NCBI RefSeq assembly: GCF_905404315.1
Contig: NC_066277.1
Location: forward strand, 15,027,501 to 15,091,500
Length of the DNA: 64,000 bases
Origin: Leptidea sinapis
Lineage: Eukaryota; Arthropoda; Insecta; Lepidoptera; Pieridae
Reading direction: 5' to 3'
Part shown: in pieces, positions 21,315 through 33,557 of the stretch
Layout: each line of letters opens with the position of its first letter
Position numbering within the stretch: position 1 is the first letter of the stretch
Made by a program: the position numbers and the translations under genes
The notes under the pieces: model-generated
What the model saw: the letters and a program-made list of their open reading frames with translations, nothing else
What the model was told of the DNA's origin: nothing
Databases searched by the model: none

Positions 21315-22817
21315 TTAATTTAAATTAATTGAAGAAAAATCTTCATTGTTATATTTTTGTACATTAGTACTAATACATTCCCCAATAGGGGCTTGTATGT
21401 CGATTATTTTACAATTTTGCCCAATAGAGGCATGTTTATTAAATAATACTACAGAGGAAGTAGTTTGTTGACTAAGACTATAAGCTACTAAAGTAGCCAG
21501 CTGTCGCTTAACTCTAAATGGTAGGTATAGGTTACCATTGGTTATTTTCATTTTATAATTAATGAATTTATTTGTGTCAAATAAAATTAAATTTTCATTG
21601 TTGTGGAATGTCGCATTATACAAAGTTGTATTTAATTTAAATATTTTTCTATTTTGCTCCTGTGTCAAATCCGAGGAGTATGGGAATGTACACATCATCA
21701 CTTTAGATTTTGTCTTATTGGAAATATTAATTAATTTTTCTATATTTTTAATTAGGTCCTTATTTCTAATATTATGAGAGTTATTACCAAACATTATACC
21801 TATGATTGTTTTTTCTTTTAGATTTATTTTTGGTATGGAATTTATGAGGTTATTGAAAGTTATATTGGGTTTACATATATTTATCAACTCACAATTCTTT
21901 GCAACTGCATTATTTAATAAAGGTCCAAACCCTTGGCCAATTTTGTCTGAAAATAATATAAACCTACTTGATGCACTTGTATCCATACTTTGACTAGTTT
22001 TTAATGGGGATACACTTAGGTCTTGATAATTTTCTAGTGAATGTTTATTAGTTGTGCTGGAGCAGTGGCACATATTATTATTGTTTATAAAGGATTCAAA
22101 GTGTTCCATGTTTTCATTGCCTAATTTAATTAAGCAATCAGCCTGCTTTATATGTTCTGATATTTGCTCCTGCGCTGAATTATATTTTTGAGTAATGTTT
22201 TGCAACATTGTTTCTAGAGAAGATATTTTATTATTTAATATATCTGTATCAATTTTATGTATTGTATGGGACTCTGTTAATTCTTTATTATATTTTTGTA
22301 ATTTTTTCAGCAACTCTTGGTTTTTTGACCTAATTTTGCAAAATTTTTGGCCTAGGAATTGGTTATTAAGGAGTTTGCTACTTTTTGCTATAAACCTTTT
22401 GATTTTTAAATATTTCTTTATCTTTTTATGAGAATTTGTTGTAATATAATTCTTATTATTAGTGGAGCTTTCATTTGTTAAATCTACAGTTACCATGCTT
22501 TGTTTTTGAAGCAATTCAGACTCAAGTATGTTTATTCGACTTAAAGTCCATTCATATTCAGAACTACATTTGTCAAATGAATTAATGATTTTATGTAAGC
22601 TGTCCCTTTCTAAGGTTAAATCTGAACATTTTTGGTGCATGTCTGCCAGCTCGGACTTAAGAGAAGAGTTTGTTTTAAATACTTTTTGGATCTCCAATTC
22701 ACACTCTTCCCGTTCATTTAAAAGTGTTTGACAAAGATCCTTTGACTTCTTTAGCTCCTTAGCAGCACAGCTCAGCTTGTTTTCCATTTCTTTCATGGTA
22801 GCCTTCCGGGTTTGCAT
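21315..22817 (-). CDS. LINE ORF1 protein, 500 aa, coiled coil plus possible SGNH-like domain
   Basis: Open frame from the ATG at 22817 to TAA at 21315. Residues about 5-110 are rich in heptad-like L, E and K (a coiled coil), followed by a K-rich basic stretch and a second coiled coil (about 160-240). The C-terminal half, from about residue 280, reads FILFSDKIGQGFGPLL, then IIGIMFGNNSHNI and LYLPFRVKRQLA. The spacing of a D/S-containing start, a GNN block and a late H/K-rich block recalls the SGNH-esterase-like ORF1 of CR1-type LINEs, but the usual GDS serine block is not evident. The role is to coat the element RNA; no host function is suggested. Confidence 0.75.
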   Translation of the reverse strand: MQTRKATMKEMENKLSCAAKELKKSKDLCQTLLNEREECELEIQKVFKTNSSLKSELADMHQKCSDLTLERDSLHKIINSFDKCSSEYEWTLSRINILESELLQKQSMVTVDLTNESSTNNKNYITTNSHKKIKKYLKIKRFIAKSSKLLNNQFLGQKFCKIRSKNQELLKKLQKYNKELTESHTIHKIDTDILNNKISSLETMLQNITQKYNSAQEQISEHIKQADCLIKLGNENMEHFESFINNNNMCHCSSTTNKHSLENYQDLSVSPLKTSQSMDTSASSRFILFSDKIGQGFGPLLNNAVAKNCELINICKPNITFNNLINSIPKINLKEKTIIGIMFGNNSHNIRNKDLIKNIEKLINISNKTKSKVMMCTFPYSSDLTQEQNRKIFKLNTTLYNATFHNNENLILFDTNKFINYKMKITNGNLYLPFRVKRQLATLVAYSLSQQTTSSVVLFNKHASIGQNCKIIDIQAPIGECISTNVQKYNNEDFSSINLN

Positions 22818-23300
22818 AGTGAGGCTTGAAGTCTTGGGAACTTGTAGGCAGTAGTTAAGTAACTGTCAAAATATAAAACTATGTATAATCTTGTTATAAT
22901 AGTGTGTGAGAAGAGGATACAGGTTTACAGAATCTAGAAATTAACTCCAAAAGTGCAGAACTCAATGGTTTACTATGGTTAATTGCCAATTAGATTAGTT
23001 ACTATATTTTTCCTTGCTATTATTAGTATGTATAGTGTAAGAAGGATGATCGTGAATATTGTATGCGGCAGTTGATGTTGTGGTCTTCAGCTCAGCTTCC
23101 ACATTTTTGTCAAGTTGAGAGAGACAAACAGGGCCAATGTAGTGAGTATGAACGTAACTCACAACTGTGAGTAGTGTAAAAGTGTTATAAATTGTATATA
23201 GCTACGAAACGAACAACGCACTACAACGCTAACAACTATTAGTTGTAAGTAAATAGAACAAAATACTTCCCTCGTTTTTGTTTTTTGAATTTTGTAATAT
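22818..23300 (-). other. LINE 5' region, no gene seen
   Basis: Sequence between ORF1 and the estimated 5' end of the LINE. Moderately AT-rich, without open frames of note. LINE 5' regions of this kind usually contain the internal promoter, but I see no motif that fixes it. Confidence 0.35.
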
Positions 23301-23734
23301 GACAGTTGGGCCGGTACAACTAAGTTAGTATTCCATTATCTTCTTGAGATTATTGCGGTATTCCACACTTATTTTATATAATTTATAACTTATAATTTAT
23401 AACTTTAATGTACACAATAGCAAATCAAGATTTATTGATTTTCAATATTTCTAATTATTTAAAATAAAATTAAAATCAGCTGTTAATTTTACGTCTCAGT
23501 GCCGGGGTTGCCAACCCAAAAAAGCTAATATTTGAAACTAAAATGCCAGGTCACGTGGTATGTCTTTGTACAAAATAATACTACAAGAAATAAGAAAGAC
23601 ACTGGGATCATAATGTAAAATAAAACGAAGCGTATGTTACAAAATTTGGAAGATGCCATTGAGTGTCAAGATGCCACGAACACAAGCATCTAATAATTGC
23701 CGTAATAAAAAAGCTATCTTTCTTAGGTAGAGCG

Positions 23735-23800
23735 GTATCTAGTTGGAGTGCAGTGGAGACCAATCCTTAATCTAAGTACGTGAATATGAAAAAAAAAATA
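23735..23800. repeat. Right half of the interrupted inverted repeat
   Basis: Inverted partner of 18107-18170 (GGTATCTAGTTGGAGTGCAG and neighbouring bases). From 23300 to 23735 there is AT-rich intergenic DNA with nothing recognisable. Confidence 0.4.
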
Positions 23801-23849
23801 ACATGAATGACATGAATGTCGAAATTTTTTTTTGTTTCACCACTAACCA

Positions 23850-24010
23850 CCACTATATATAAGGTTCAGCTTTAATAAGAAGAAGTGGCAAGAAACTTAT
23901 TGCTACTCTTTTAAATCAACATTTACAGCTTCATTGTTATACAAATTATTTTAATTACATTATAATATGTAAAATGATGCAAAGAAAATAAAAACCTTAC
24001 ACATTAAATA
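23850..24010 (-). repeat. LINE 3' UTR fragment
   Basis: Shared with 47800-47935: AAGAAGTGGCAAGAAACTTA, then CACTCTTTTA/TACTCTTTTA and TACATTATAATATGTAAA. The copy at 47.7 kb begins with an ATCAA repeat of the kind ending lepidopteran LINEs. 24010-24480 is AT-rich with no feature. Confidence 0.5.
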
Positions 24011-24479
24011 AATGATTAATTGAGTTCCAAACCCCCCAAGTGTAGGTAAATCAAAAAATAAATATATTATTTATAATATATTTATTTATTAAAAAATAAT
24101 TAATTTATTTATTACACATACAAGTATATTACAAATTGTCATATTTCAAGAGATCTAGCGATTTAATATTATTTGTGTTTGATTTACTTATCGCTAACTT
24201 TTATCACACAACTCATAAAACACGTGTTTACAGTATTAATTATTATCGTAACGATGAACTGTAGACAAAAGTTATTTAAGAATTAATTCAAATAAATAAT
24301 CAATCTGTTAAATAATCAAAGATTTGTTTAACAGCTACGTCATATTTCAGCCATAATATTGTATCGAAAAATTTAACAATTATAGAAATATTAAGAAATC
24401 TAGTGATAAAGCCTCTGTCTTATATTTTTATACGTAGTATTATAATACTGTTATAAGTAGACTTTATTAGCCTTACAAA

Positions 24480-25330
24480 TAAACTTGTTTACCAATAGAC
24501 ATTTTGTTTATTGTAATTTAATATATGCGGACATATAACGTTTCCCGCGTTTCGAAGACGGTAGCATAAGAACTTTAAGATTTTCTTTTCAATATTCTCT
24601 ATTCCACTAATATGACAGTTGTAATGAGGATTCCATACTTGGGAACAATATTCAAGATTACTTCTTACTAGGGCACAGTAAAGTATTTTGAAAGTCTTAA
24701 CGCGAGTGGAATTGCTGGAACTTTTCATGTGTTTATCGAAGATTAATTTACTATCGTGTAGAACATCTAGATAACGTACAAATTAGATTTTTGCCTTTAA
24801 TTTGAAAATTGAATTTCTTTTGTGGGTAAATTAATTGAAACACATGAAGGGTTAGGGTTCAGTCTATTGCAAGTACAATATTCTCCAAGTTAAATGAGAT
24901 CAGAAGGAGAAGATATCACGAAAAAATTTTCATATCATCAGGCAAATCCTTGCGGCACACCGATGAGAACGTCTAACCAATCAGAGCTGAATTTGCTTAT
25001 CACAACAGTTTGAAATCTATTTCTGATGTAAGATTCGAACCAGCGCAACGAATTTCCTTTAATACCCGCCTTCAATAATTTGACTAAGAGCAGAATGTTA
25101 TTATCGATCCTATCAAATGCCTTACTATAATCAGTATATTAATATAAAGGACAATAAATCGAAGTTATCTACTTGACAACACAACAAGTAGATGTTATCT
25201 ACTTTATCCATGTACTCCGTAAGAAATTAATGAAAAACTATCAAATTAGAGATTATTGAATTTCCTTTATCAAAGGCATGTTGCTGTCTATAGAGATTCT
25301 AAACGAGGTATATATCTGATCATAAACGAT
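24480..25330 (-). mobile_element. Decayed LINE RT relic
   Basis: The minus strand shows HAFDKGNSII (about 25270), GVPQG joined by deletion to a DDMKIF-like block (about 24925-24965), and a C-terminal frame 24728-24489 with ALVRSNLEYCSQVWNPHY, a conserved LINE block. Frames are broken throughout. Its 3' end is repeated at 1-90. Confidence 0.65.
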
Positions 25331-27954
25331 TGTTTATGTTCCTGTTTTTTAGAAGTATTTAATTGTAATAAAAAGCGCACTGAGTTGCATTTTACAACTA
25401 CTTGAATCCTGAATTCCCGCATCCCGACAGTGAAACTGAAATAATTCCTAGGCTGTTACAATATTTCTCATAAATTAACCTTGAATGTTCTCGCGTTCTT
25501 ACCTTGACTTGACTGACCAGAATTCAAAATTGCATTTTGACTTTTAAGGTCCTCAAATTTCGTAGATAAAGTGTCAAATTTGCTTAGTTAAGTGTAAGTT
25601 CTGCTCCTTGTGCAGCAGTAAATATTTCTAATGTGAATAATCTTTCTAAATTAATCTTAAATTTAGTAACTTGACCCTTAGCTGTTTTTAATCTGATTTT
25701 AATAATACCTAACTTAGATTTTCGACTCCACGTAATAAAAACAAAATGTTGTTGTCAAAACGAGAAATAAAATTACGTTTTTAACCGACTTCAAAAAAGG
25801 AGGAGGTTCTCAATTCGTCGGTATTTTTTTATTTTTATTTGAAAGCTGGTGCTTCCCGAATGGTCCCATTGTAATTTGGTCCAGATCTGACAATGGAATA
25901 TTGTCTACCCATTAATGTACCTACCACCTGTAAAATGTGACTTGCAATAGAATATTTTGATTTGATTTGAATCTATGAGAAAACCATAAAAGTCTTAAAT
26001 TTTGCTATACATACGTATAGCAAAGAGTGGAGACAGAAGCTGTTGGCTGCGCTACACCACTACCACCTGATACTACGACGACGACTTCGCGGTCGCAACG
26101 GACGGCTAGCGTCTGGCTAGCGGCTGGCGACGCACGGGCAAGCATGGAATATTCGGCGAAATAATGACAAAACGGAATCAACGTATAAGAATACGGCAGT
26201 CTTACTTTAATAATCCATTTAGTGAAGGAGGTATTTTATTATACCAGCAAATTTTCACTCTACAAAAAAAAACATACAGCTATTGTGTTGTGTTTTATTG
26301 AAAATACTATATAAGGTAAAATCACCGTAAAAGGACTCAAGCCAAAAATAAAATTCCGGATTGTGGATAATTTTCCAAACTTTGGGCTATCGCATCTTGC
26401 ACATCGTTATCTGGATTATCATGGTTCGGCTTTTGTTTCGACGGTCTAGTCATTTTAGTATTATATTTTAGTTCTAGTCATTCAACCCTAAATTATATTG
26501 TCCAGCAGTGATGACCGCATTTCCTTGCAAGTGCGAGAAACTCACGTCGAGGAGCTGACAAATGTGGGTGGAGTTTGGAACAAACCCTATATTATTTTAT
26601 CTGCACATGTGGCGAATGTCCTCATCTAAATGGGAAGATATATTATCTCGGATCAAAACTTAATTCGATACATTTGATATAATAAAATTTAATTGATTAA
26701 TGTGATAAATCTTTTCGACGGCAATGCAACCGTGACTGTTCCGAAATATTTAATAAAATTTAGCTACTTTGAATAGTGCAAAAGGACTTGGATGTACAAA
26801 TGATTGATTTTAAAAGTAAAGTAGAAAGTGAGGAATGAGTGCAACAGGCGAATACTATCCGTACTTCCCTACTAATATTATAAATGTGAATGTTTATGTG
26901 TTACGCTTTCACGACTAAACCACCTAACCGATTTTGATGAAAGTTATTACAAAGATAGACAAGTGCTTGGAAAAGGACAAAGGCTACGTTTTATCGGGAA
27001 TAAAAGGCTTGGCGGAGTTGAAATAGGTAGTGGAATTTTGTATAAAAGTTCGTCATTATCGACGATAACACCATGAAAATTTGAATTCAGGCACTTGACA
27101 AGGAATCAATAAATCGATGGCTGCTACTTAAATAATCATAATAAAATTAAATAAATATAAAAATCAGATAATAAAAATAAGGCTTTTATGTTTTAGTTTT
27201 CTATCGTATGTTGTTTTTGCATGCGGCGTAACTGATTGTTTTTACTCTGGCTATATTTCACGCGGGAGGAGTGTGCGGACGGAGTAAAGCGCTTCGTATT
27301 GTATGTATCACTTACCGGTTAATACGTTGAACTTGCACATGTTCTTATCACAAATATGTGAGAAAAATTTATTCCCGGCGCCGACAGCAAATCAACATTT
27401 CAGTAAAGCCACTTTACAATAATGTATTTCCGATACCTCTAGCAACAATCTGATTTGATTAGTGCTAGTAAAAACTTTAACCTTTAGAACTACTTATAAA
27501 ATGGATTCAGACTAAGATATTTATATGTTGTCTTAGGTTTATAGGAAATACCGATTGTTCCTCATCAAAGTTACGCGACCTCTTTATGTCTTGATCTTTA
27601 GATTATCCCTAGTACAAGAAATCTTTAAAATTATGTTTTCGATTATTGTGTTATACTAAATAAGCATACATGTGCTTTTCTATAGATATTTTTACAGACA
27701 CCTACGGGCTAACTGTAACTCAATTTAACTACTACATCTCTCTTATAAAATATATATAAAAATTCTTTTAGTAAAAAAAAAACCTGCTTAATATAAAGAC
27801 TATTATATAAAAATGTGATGCTAAATTGTAAGACTAGCACTCTATTGGTAGAATATCTAGTATTAACATTAAGCTTTTATACCTTATTACCATATTATTA
27901 TTGTGATTAAAGAAATTTAAAAGTAATTATTAGAAAGAAAGACTATACAATATC
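25331..27954. other. Intergenic DNA without a supported gene
   Basis: Mostly AT-rich. Visible items are a common lepidopteran dispersed block ACCGACTTCAAAAAAGGAGG (about 25785-25810), a GC-richer pocket at 26040-26150, and a repeat start at 26866-27020 (CTACTAATATTATAAATG, then CCGATTTTGATGAAA) of the kind seen at insect Helitron-like elements. On the minus strand, 26453-26337 holds a 38-codon ATG frame with no recognisable similarity. Confidence 0.4.
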
Positions 27955-28570
27955 AGTAACCTTTTGTCTGTTACAAAATTATATATTATTGCTATAGTTC
28001 TAAAAACATTTAAAACTCTTCCCTATGATGCAAGCATTTTACTAAAAAGGAGAATGGACATTATTGCAAAAATTCCTGCAACAAAAACCGGATTTGCAAA
28101 TCGCCAGTACAGCAAGCTCTCAGCCATGCTTTATAATAGGGTTAACAAGGAAATATATACCCATTCAAAACCACTTTATGAATGTAAAAAAATGCTAGTA
28201 AGTTGGATAAATTCACTCACTTTATACAGAAACTGAAGAACTTATAACACAATCATAATATTAATTTAACATTCATTCATTTGATCACAAACACACACAC
28301 TTCATAATACCTCTCACACCTTACTTATCACTCACAACACACCCAATGCACACACCTTACACACCTTATTTCTTACTATACATACTTTTTAGATAATTAT
28401 ACTTCTTAGTAGTTAGAGTTTGATTGTCTGTAAATAATGTAATAAATATTAATAAGCTATGAAAGAGCGGAGTCTTCTAACACAGGCGCTATAGTGTTTA
28501 AAAAGAGGCTCCAATCATGAGTATGGATATATTATGTACATACTTGATAAAGAAAATAAAAATTTTGTAT
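27955..28570 (+). mobile_element. LINE 3' fragment
   Basis: A plus-strand frame 27964-28236 ends KKMLVSWINSLTLYRN, with the preceding LKRRMDIIAKIP and SAMLYNRVNKEI, matching the style of LINE ORF2 C-termini. The fragment ends in a TTTGTAT repeat (28545-28570). Confidence 0.5.
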
Positions 28571-28795
28571 TTGTATTTTGTATTTATATTGAATTATATA
28601 AAATTAAAAGAAATTTTTATTAGTTTGTTAAAGATGAAATTTTCACAAAAAATATTTATTTTTCTTTGTTGCCCATAATAGTTTTTATTCTAGTTATATT
28701 CATAGAAAAAATGATTGAAAGTTATTTATGGTCATTAGTTATTATTGTTTAAGAAACGTTACCTTCAAAATAAATATTACAAAGTAAACTTGACT

Positions 28796-29046
28796 GCAGG
28801 ACGTTCAGCTGATGGTAATTGATACGCCCTACCCATTACTATGCAGTGCCGCTCAGGATTCTTAGCGGCACTATTGCGTCCGTCAGCTTGAGACATATGT
28901 TAAGTCTCATTTGCCCAGTAATATCACTAGCTACGGCGCCCCACATTTCAACATACAGTAATGTTTACACATTACTGCTTTACGGCAGAAATAGGCGTCG
29001 TTGTGGTGCCCAGCCGGCATCCTGTGCAATGGAGCCTCCACTGTTT
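28796..29046 (-). mobile_element. Repeat A, reverse copy
   Basis: From GACGTTCAGCTGATGG-type sequence to GAGCCTCCACTG, nearly full length but without the A tail. Confidence 0.75.
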
Positions 29047-29580
29047 ATTAAAATCTTATTTTAACTATTGAATTATGATACTTAATATTATTATAATTAT
29101 AAATACAATTTTAAAACCTAATCATCACTTACAATATCAAAAAAGTTTACTATGTACGAAGTAAACCATGGAGTGGAGAAACCAGTGGAGAAACATCATG
29201 AGTGTGACTAGTCGTGCCGTGTAACGTGCACATCGCTCTCAACATTTTTAATTCGATTTAAGTGGCTAGAGTCAAAGATTTTGTTTGAATTATGTCTAAA
29301 GTGAAGCCTTAATAGTAACAATAGTGCGTTATAATTAGTTCAATGCAAAAATCGTGGATTAATCTCAGTTGTGTACAATACTTTCTGACAATAATTTGTA
29401 ATAAGCCACATGCAATTGAATTTTTCATTCCGACATCCAAGTCACGGTTAGCTCAATCGTTTAGTTGTAACACTATGATACCCGGAGTACGGCGATCGAG
29501 CCACCGGAATCTTGAATTTTTTTTGTTTTTTATTCTATTTTCTTTTTCATTTCATTTATTTGAGCACCTTTACTAGCAGC

Positions 29581-30360
29581 ATGGATAGCTCAAATATAAC
29601 TATTCGAAAGAAGAACCCCGTCGGAAATGATTCCCAAGGCACGGATGACACCTACTTCGAAACTGATGATACGAATCAACTTTCTCGCGAAGTTTATCTT
29701 TTAAGGCAAGAAGTCACTGAGTTAAAGGATCGTCTTGATAAGGTTGTGTCTGTATTAGCAACTCTTGGAAACAAGCTTGATGTGTACACCTCGCGAATAA
29801 TAGACAATAGTATCGCAAACATAAATTTTGCACGACAGAATTTTGTCAGTGTTATTGAGCAGCCACAATGTGAGCCTAGCGCTGCCACGGTTGTTCACTC
29901 TGAAAATCTTAAAAAGAACAGGAAACGTCGCGAATCTTATCAAGTTATCTTAGCAAAGTTCAACATCTGCCACCAAAATCTTCTCATTGTCCATCGACCA
30001 ATAAGGCTAATGCAAAAGTATCGCAACCAGCAGTACATGACTCGAATGTTCCAGCGGCTTCCTGTAACGACCCTGATGATGACCAGTGGATAGAAGTTGT
30101 AAGGAAAAGTCGTCGACCAGCTTCGTTATGCGGTACTGCCGGTTCAGCTAGTACAAATCTCAAAGCAATGGAGCCTCGTAAATACATGCACTTGTGGAAC
30201 ATGGAGTCGTGTGTTGAAGATGTAAGAGAGTATCTTCGTCAGCTTTGCCCCACCGGTACTTGTACAGTACAGGAATTGAACCCAAGAGGAGATTATAAGT
30301 CCTACAAGAATGGTATACCTGTGGCAGCTAATGAGGTATGTTTTTCAGCTGAAGCCTGCC
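29581..30360 (+). pseudogene. LINE ORF1 relic of the 29-kb element
   Basis: ATG at 29581. The N-terminus is acidic, followed by a coiled coil (LRQEVTELKDRLDKV). A frameshift near 29950 moves to another frame containing DQWIEVVRKSRRPA and RKYMHLWNMESCVEDV, then RQLCPTGTCTVQEL and RGDYKSYKNGIPV. This last stretch resembles the C-terminal RNA-binding-like domain of jockey-type ORF1 proteins. The normal end of ORF1 is lost: the frame runs on into the endonuclease of ORF2. Confidence 0.65.
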
Positions 30361-30369
30361 CATATACGT

Positions 30370-33125
30370 CAGAATTAAGGCTTGGGTTACCCACCAGAAG
30401 GCAACAATCAGTGACGCTACCAAGGTTCCTGTTACTAGAGGCAAGAAAAAGCCCTTTCGTTCAGCGTAGTCGTCACAAAACCGTTGAAATCTTCTATCAG
30501 AACGTCCGCGGTCTGAAAACGAAATTGCGTATGTGGCGGAATAATTTAGCAATGAATGATTGTGATATTGTAGCCGCTACGGAAACATTTCTTGATGGCT
30601 CTGTGGAGACTTCTGAGCTTGAATGTGCAAATTGGAGTATTCTACGCAGAGATAGAGATACGCCATGTGGTGGTGTGGCGCTTGCTGCCCGTTCCCCTGT
30701 CATATTGAGTAGATGCCATGAACTGGAGACCGACAATGGTGAGGATCTCTGGGCATCCTTTTCCCGGCATGGTCATCGGTTCTACGTTTGTGTTGTATAC
30801 ATTAAACCTAGTGTGAGACTGTGATTATATGGAGTGGTTTTGTAAGGTGGAGCACACAATTACTGTGTTAAAAGCACCAGTTCTAATATTAGGTGATCTC
30901 AATTTAAATAGTGCATCCGTAAATATTAATAATTATTATTGTTATTTTTTATCATATTGTAATCTGTCTGAGAACAACATTATCAAAAATATGTTTGGAG
31001 GTATGCTTGATGTAATTCTGGTTCGAGAGAGCGATGTGTGTGGAGGGGTTATAACTGCTGAAGGTATAGTTCTGCCCGACGCGTATCATCCACCATTAGA
31101 GATTGAAGTCAGGCTCGATACATGTCGCCGTTCAGATTTTCTTGAGCCATCTAATATAAATCCTTGCAGGGACTGGAATTTTAGTCGATGCGATTATGAG
31201 CTTTTTTCTGCATTAATCGAGGCAAATTCTTGGCGTACAGTTCTGGAGGCACATACTGTGAGAGATGAAACTGAAATTTTTTATAAATCCGTTTATAATA
31301 TCTTTGACCAGTGCATGCCTAGGAAACGACGTAAAGAATGCCATAGTAAACGTTACCCCGTTTGGTTTACGAGTAATATTATCCGAGATATCAAGTGTAA
31401 GACGAAGTTGCATAGATTATGGAAATATTCTAACTCACCAGAAATATACAGAAGATTGTCAGAACTTCGAGCAGATCTTAAAACCCGAATAGAGTCATCC
31501 TATTGCGACTATATTAAGTATATTGAAGTTAACATCAAAGCCAACCCTCGCGGTTTTTGGCGTCACGTTTCAAGCCTTCGCACCAAAGGTGGATTTGAAC
31601 CTAGTGTGACTTTTGAGGGGCAAACTTTTTCAGGTGTTGCTGCTGCAGATGCTTTCGCCAACTTTTTTTCAAGCACATTTTTGCCAGATGTACCTGTACT
31701 CGATACAGATGAAGCTTATGGTTTCGATAGGACGTATGACAGCAATTATGTAAACATCTTTCATATTACACCTGATGATGTCATAGGTGGAATCAACAAG
31801 TTGAAGCAGAGCAGTTCCGTAGGACCGGATTGTATTCCTCCTGCAGTTCTAAAGCTGGCAAAAAAGAACTTTTGTATGCCTCTTTGTCATATTTTCAATC
31901 TTGCCCTGGAATCGGGAGAATATCCGTCCCAATGGAAGTTGTCGAGAGTTACCCCAATACCCCAGTACCGTCCTATTGCAGTGTTGTCTTCACCCGCAAA
32001 GGTATTTGAAAGCATTATTCACAACTACATATACGCGCAAGTGGACAAATACATTTGTGGCGAGCAGCATGGTTTTAGACCGAAAAGATCTGTAGACACT
32101 AACTTGTTGTCACTTGTTGATTTTATCTCGGACAAACTAGATCGTGGTTCTCAGGTTGACGTGCTCTACTTTGATTTCCAGAAAGCATTTGACAGGGTCA
32201 ATAATGACATATTGTTACAAAAACTTAGCGCTATTGGCTTTGCACGGAGACTTCTCCGACTTATCGCAGACTACTTGCGTGACCGTCAACAATATGTCCG
32301 GCTTGGTCTGTTCGAATCCAATCATACCACACGCGATCTGGGGATAGTTAGGGATCGATACTGGGGCCTCTTCTGTTTCTTTTAATGATAAATGATCTTC
32401 CAGATGTGCTTGATAATTCTCGGTGTCTCCTTTATGCTGATGACCTGAAACTCTTCAAAGAAATCAAATCTGATTCAGATTGCATGGCACTCCAAAATGA
32501 TGTGCAAGCTGTGTTCCAGTGGAGCTTGTGGAACCGTATGGCATTTAATACGTCCAAATGCTATGCCATGACTCTCGGTCGAAAGTGGTGCCCAATAGAG
32601 TTTGATTATAAAATTGGTGGTGATTCGATATCTCGACCAGAAACTATCAAAGACCTGGGTGTCACATTCGATCGAAAGTTAACTTTCCATCATCATATTA
32701 CCACTCTGGCCAGGGAATCCTATAGAATTTTAGGCTTTGTTTTGAGGAATTCTGGGGATTTCACATCTGAACCAGTCATAAAGCTTTTATTTGGTGCTTC
32801 AGTGCGCAGCAAGCTAGAAACAGCTATGTGTGTGTGGAATCCGCATGAAAGTACTTATGTACTCCTTCTCGAAAAGGTGCAAAGAGCTTTTCTTAGGTAC
32901 CTTTACAAACGTACGCATGGATACTACCCCTATATGTATCCCACAAAATTTCTTCTGGGTACATTAGGCTACAACTCCCTCGAGGTTAGGCGAAAACGAC
33001 AGCAGCTCACAGTTATGTGCAGAGTTCTCAGAGGTGATATAGATGCGCCGAGTTTGCATGTTGAGCTATGTAGAATCTTTGTACCGGACAATCACTGTTC
33101 GAGGCGCACACATAGATTGTTCTGA
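30370..33125 (+). pseudogene. LINE ORF2 relic: endonuclease and RT
   Basis: Endonuclease blocks are FYQNVRGLKTKL, ATETFLDGS, GGVALAAR and ILGDLNLNS. RT blocks are YRPIAVLSSPAKVFE, HGFRPKRSVDTN, FDFQKAFDRVNND and, after a frameshift at about 32345 that destroys the PQGSILGP box, NDLPDVLDNSRCLLYADDL (catalytic YADD about 32432). The C-terminal region includes KDLGVTFDRKLTF. A frameshift near 30824 also splits the endonuclease. The copy is dead but recognisable over its whole length. Confidence 0.85.
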
Positions 33126-33489
33126 TGTCCGACACATCGTACTGTGGCTCGCACCAACTCACCTATACCGAGGTCTCTCTCTGCTCTCAACGCTCTTCTC
33201 GAAGCCAACCCTGCTTGTGATTTATTTGCGGATGGATGGCAGACGATTTTAACAGAGTGCTTGCGTTTTTGTGAGAGGAATGGATGAACGGTATTTGGAT
33301 GTTAATTAATTGTTAGTTATTTACAGTAAACTTTGTATTTATTAACTATTATTTGTGTAATATGTCTAGTTTGTAATTAATTCTTACTTTAATATTGTAA
33401 TTGGCTTACGCCGTTTTATTAAAGTATAAATAAATAAAATAAATAAATAAAATGGCATGTGTAGGTATGTTACGCCTAAATTAATTTAT

Positions 33490-33557
33490 AAAGGCATAGA
33501 AGGCATTTATTTTCTCAAAATTGATTCCTTTAGAATTCTTTTTGATGTCATTTCTAA
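33490..33557 (-). mobile_element. 3' tip of the 18.2-kb LINE family
   Basis: AAGGCATTTATTTTCTCAAA and the following bases match 18218-18275. It is severely 5'-truncated, leaving about 70 bases. Confidence 0.75.

Larger units (their letters stand above)
18205..23300 (-). mobile_element. Nearly full-length non-LTR retrotransposon (jockey/CR1-like)
   Basis: About 5.1 kb: a 5' region (about 22820-23300), ORF1 (21315-22817), ORF2 (18422-21309, one frameshift) and a 3' UTR whose end carries short repeats of the AAAGGCAT type. Truncated copies of the same family lie at 2461-4297, 33490-33557, 41480-41897 and 46742-47126, all ending at the same 3' terminus except the first. Both ORFs are almost intact, so this is the youngest-looking LINE in the intergenic region. 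The 5' border is estimated. RT blocks place it in the jockey/CR1 superfamily; the exact clade is uncertain. Confidence 0.85.
29150..33460 (+). mobile_element. Long LINE, jockey-like, with broken ORFs
   Basis: About 4.3 kb on the plus strand: 5' UTR (about 29150-29580), ORF1 (29581-30330), endonuclease (about 30480-31100), RT (about 31930-32460) and C-terminal region to about 33270, then a 3' UTR ending in AAATA repeats (33430-33455). Several frameshifts break it. It is one of two long LINEs between the transporter genes. Confidence 0.85.

Noticed and set aside
18422..22817. Host genes of 820 and 500 codons
   Set aside because: Endonuclease and RT motifs, ORF1-ORF2 arrangement and truncated copies elsewhere show that these are LINE proteins.
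26040..26150. CpG-rich pocket as a promoter
   Set aside because: No adjacent gene or exon could be found; composition alone is not enough.
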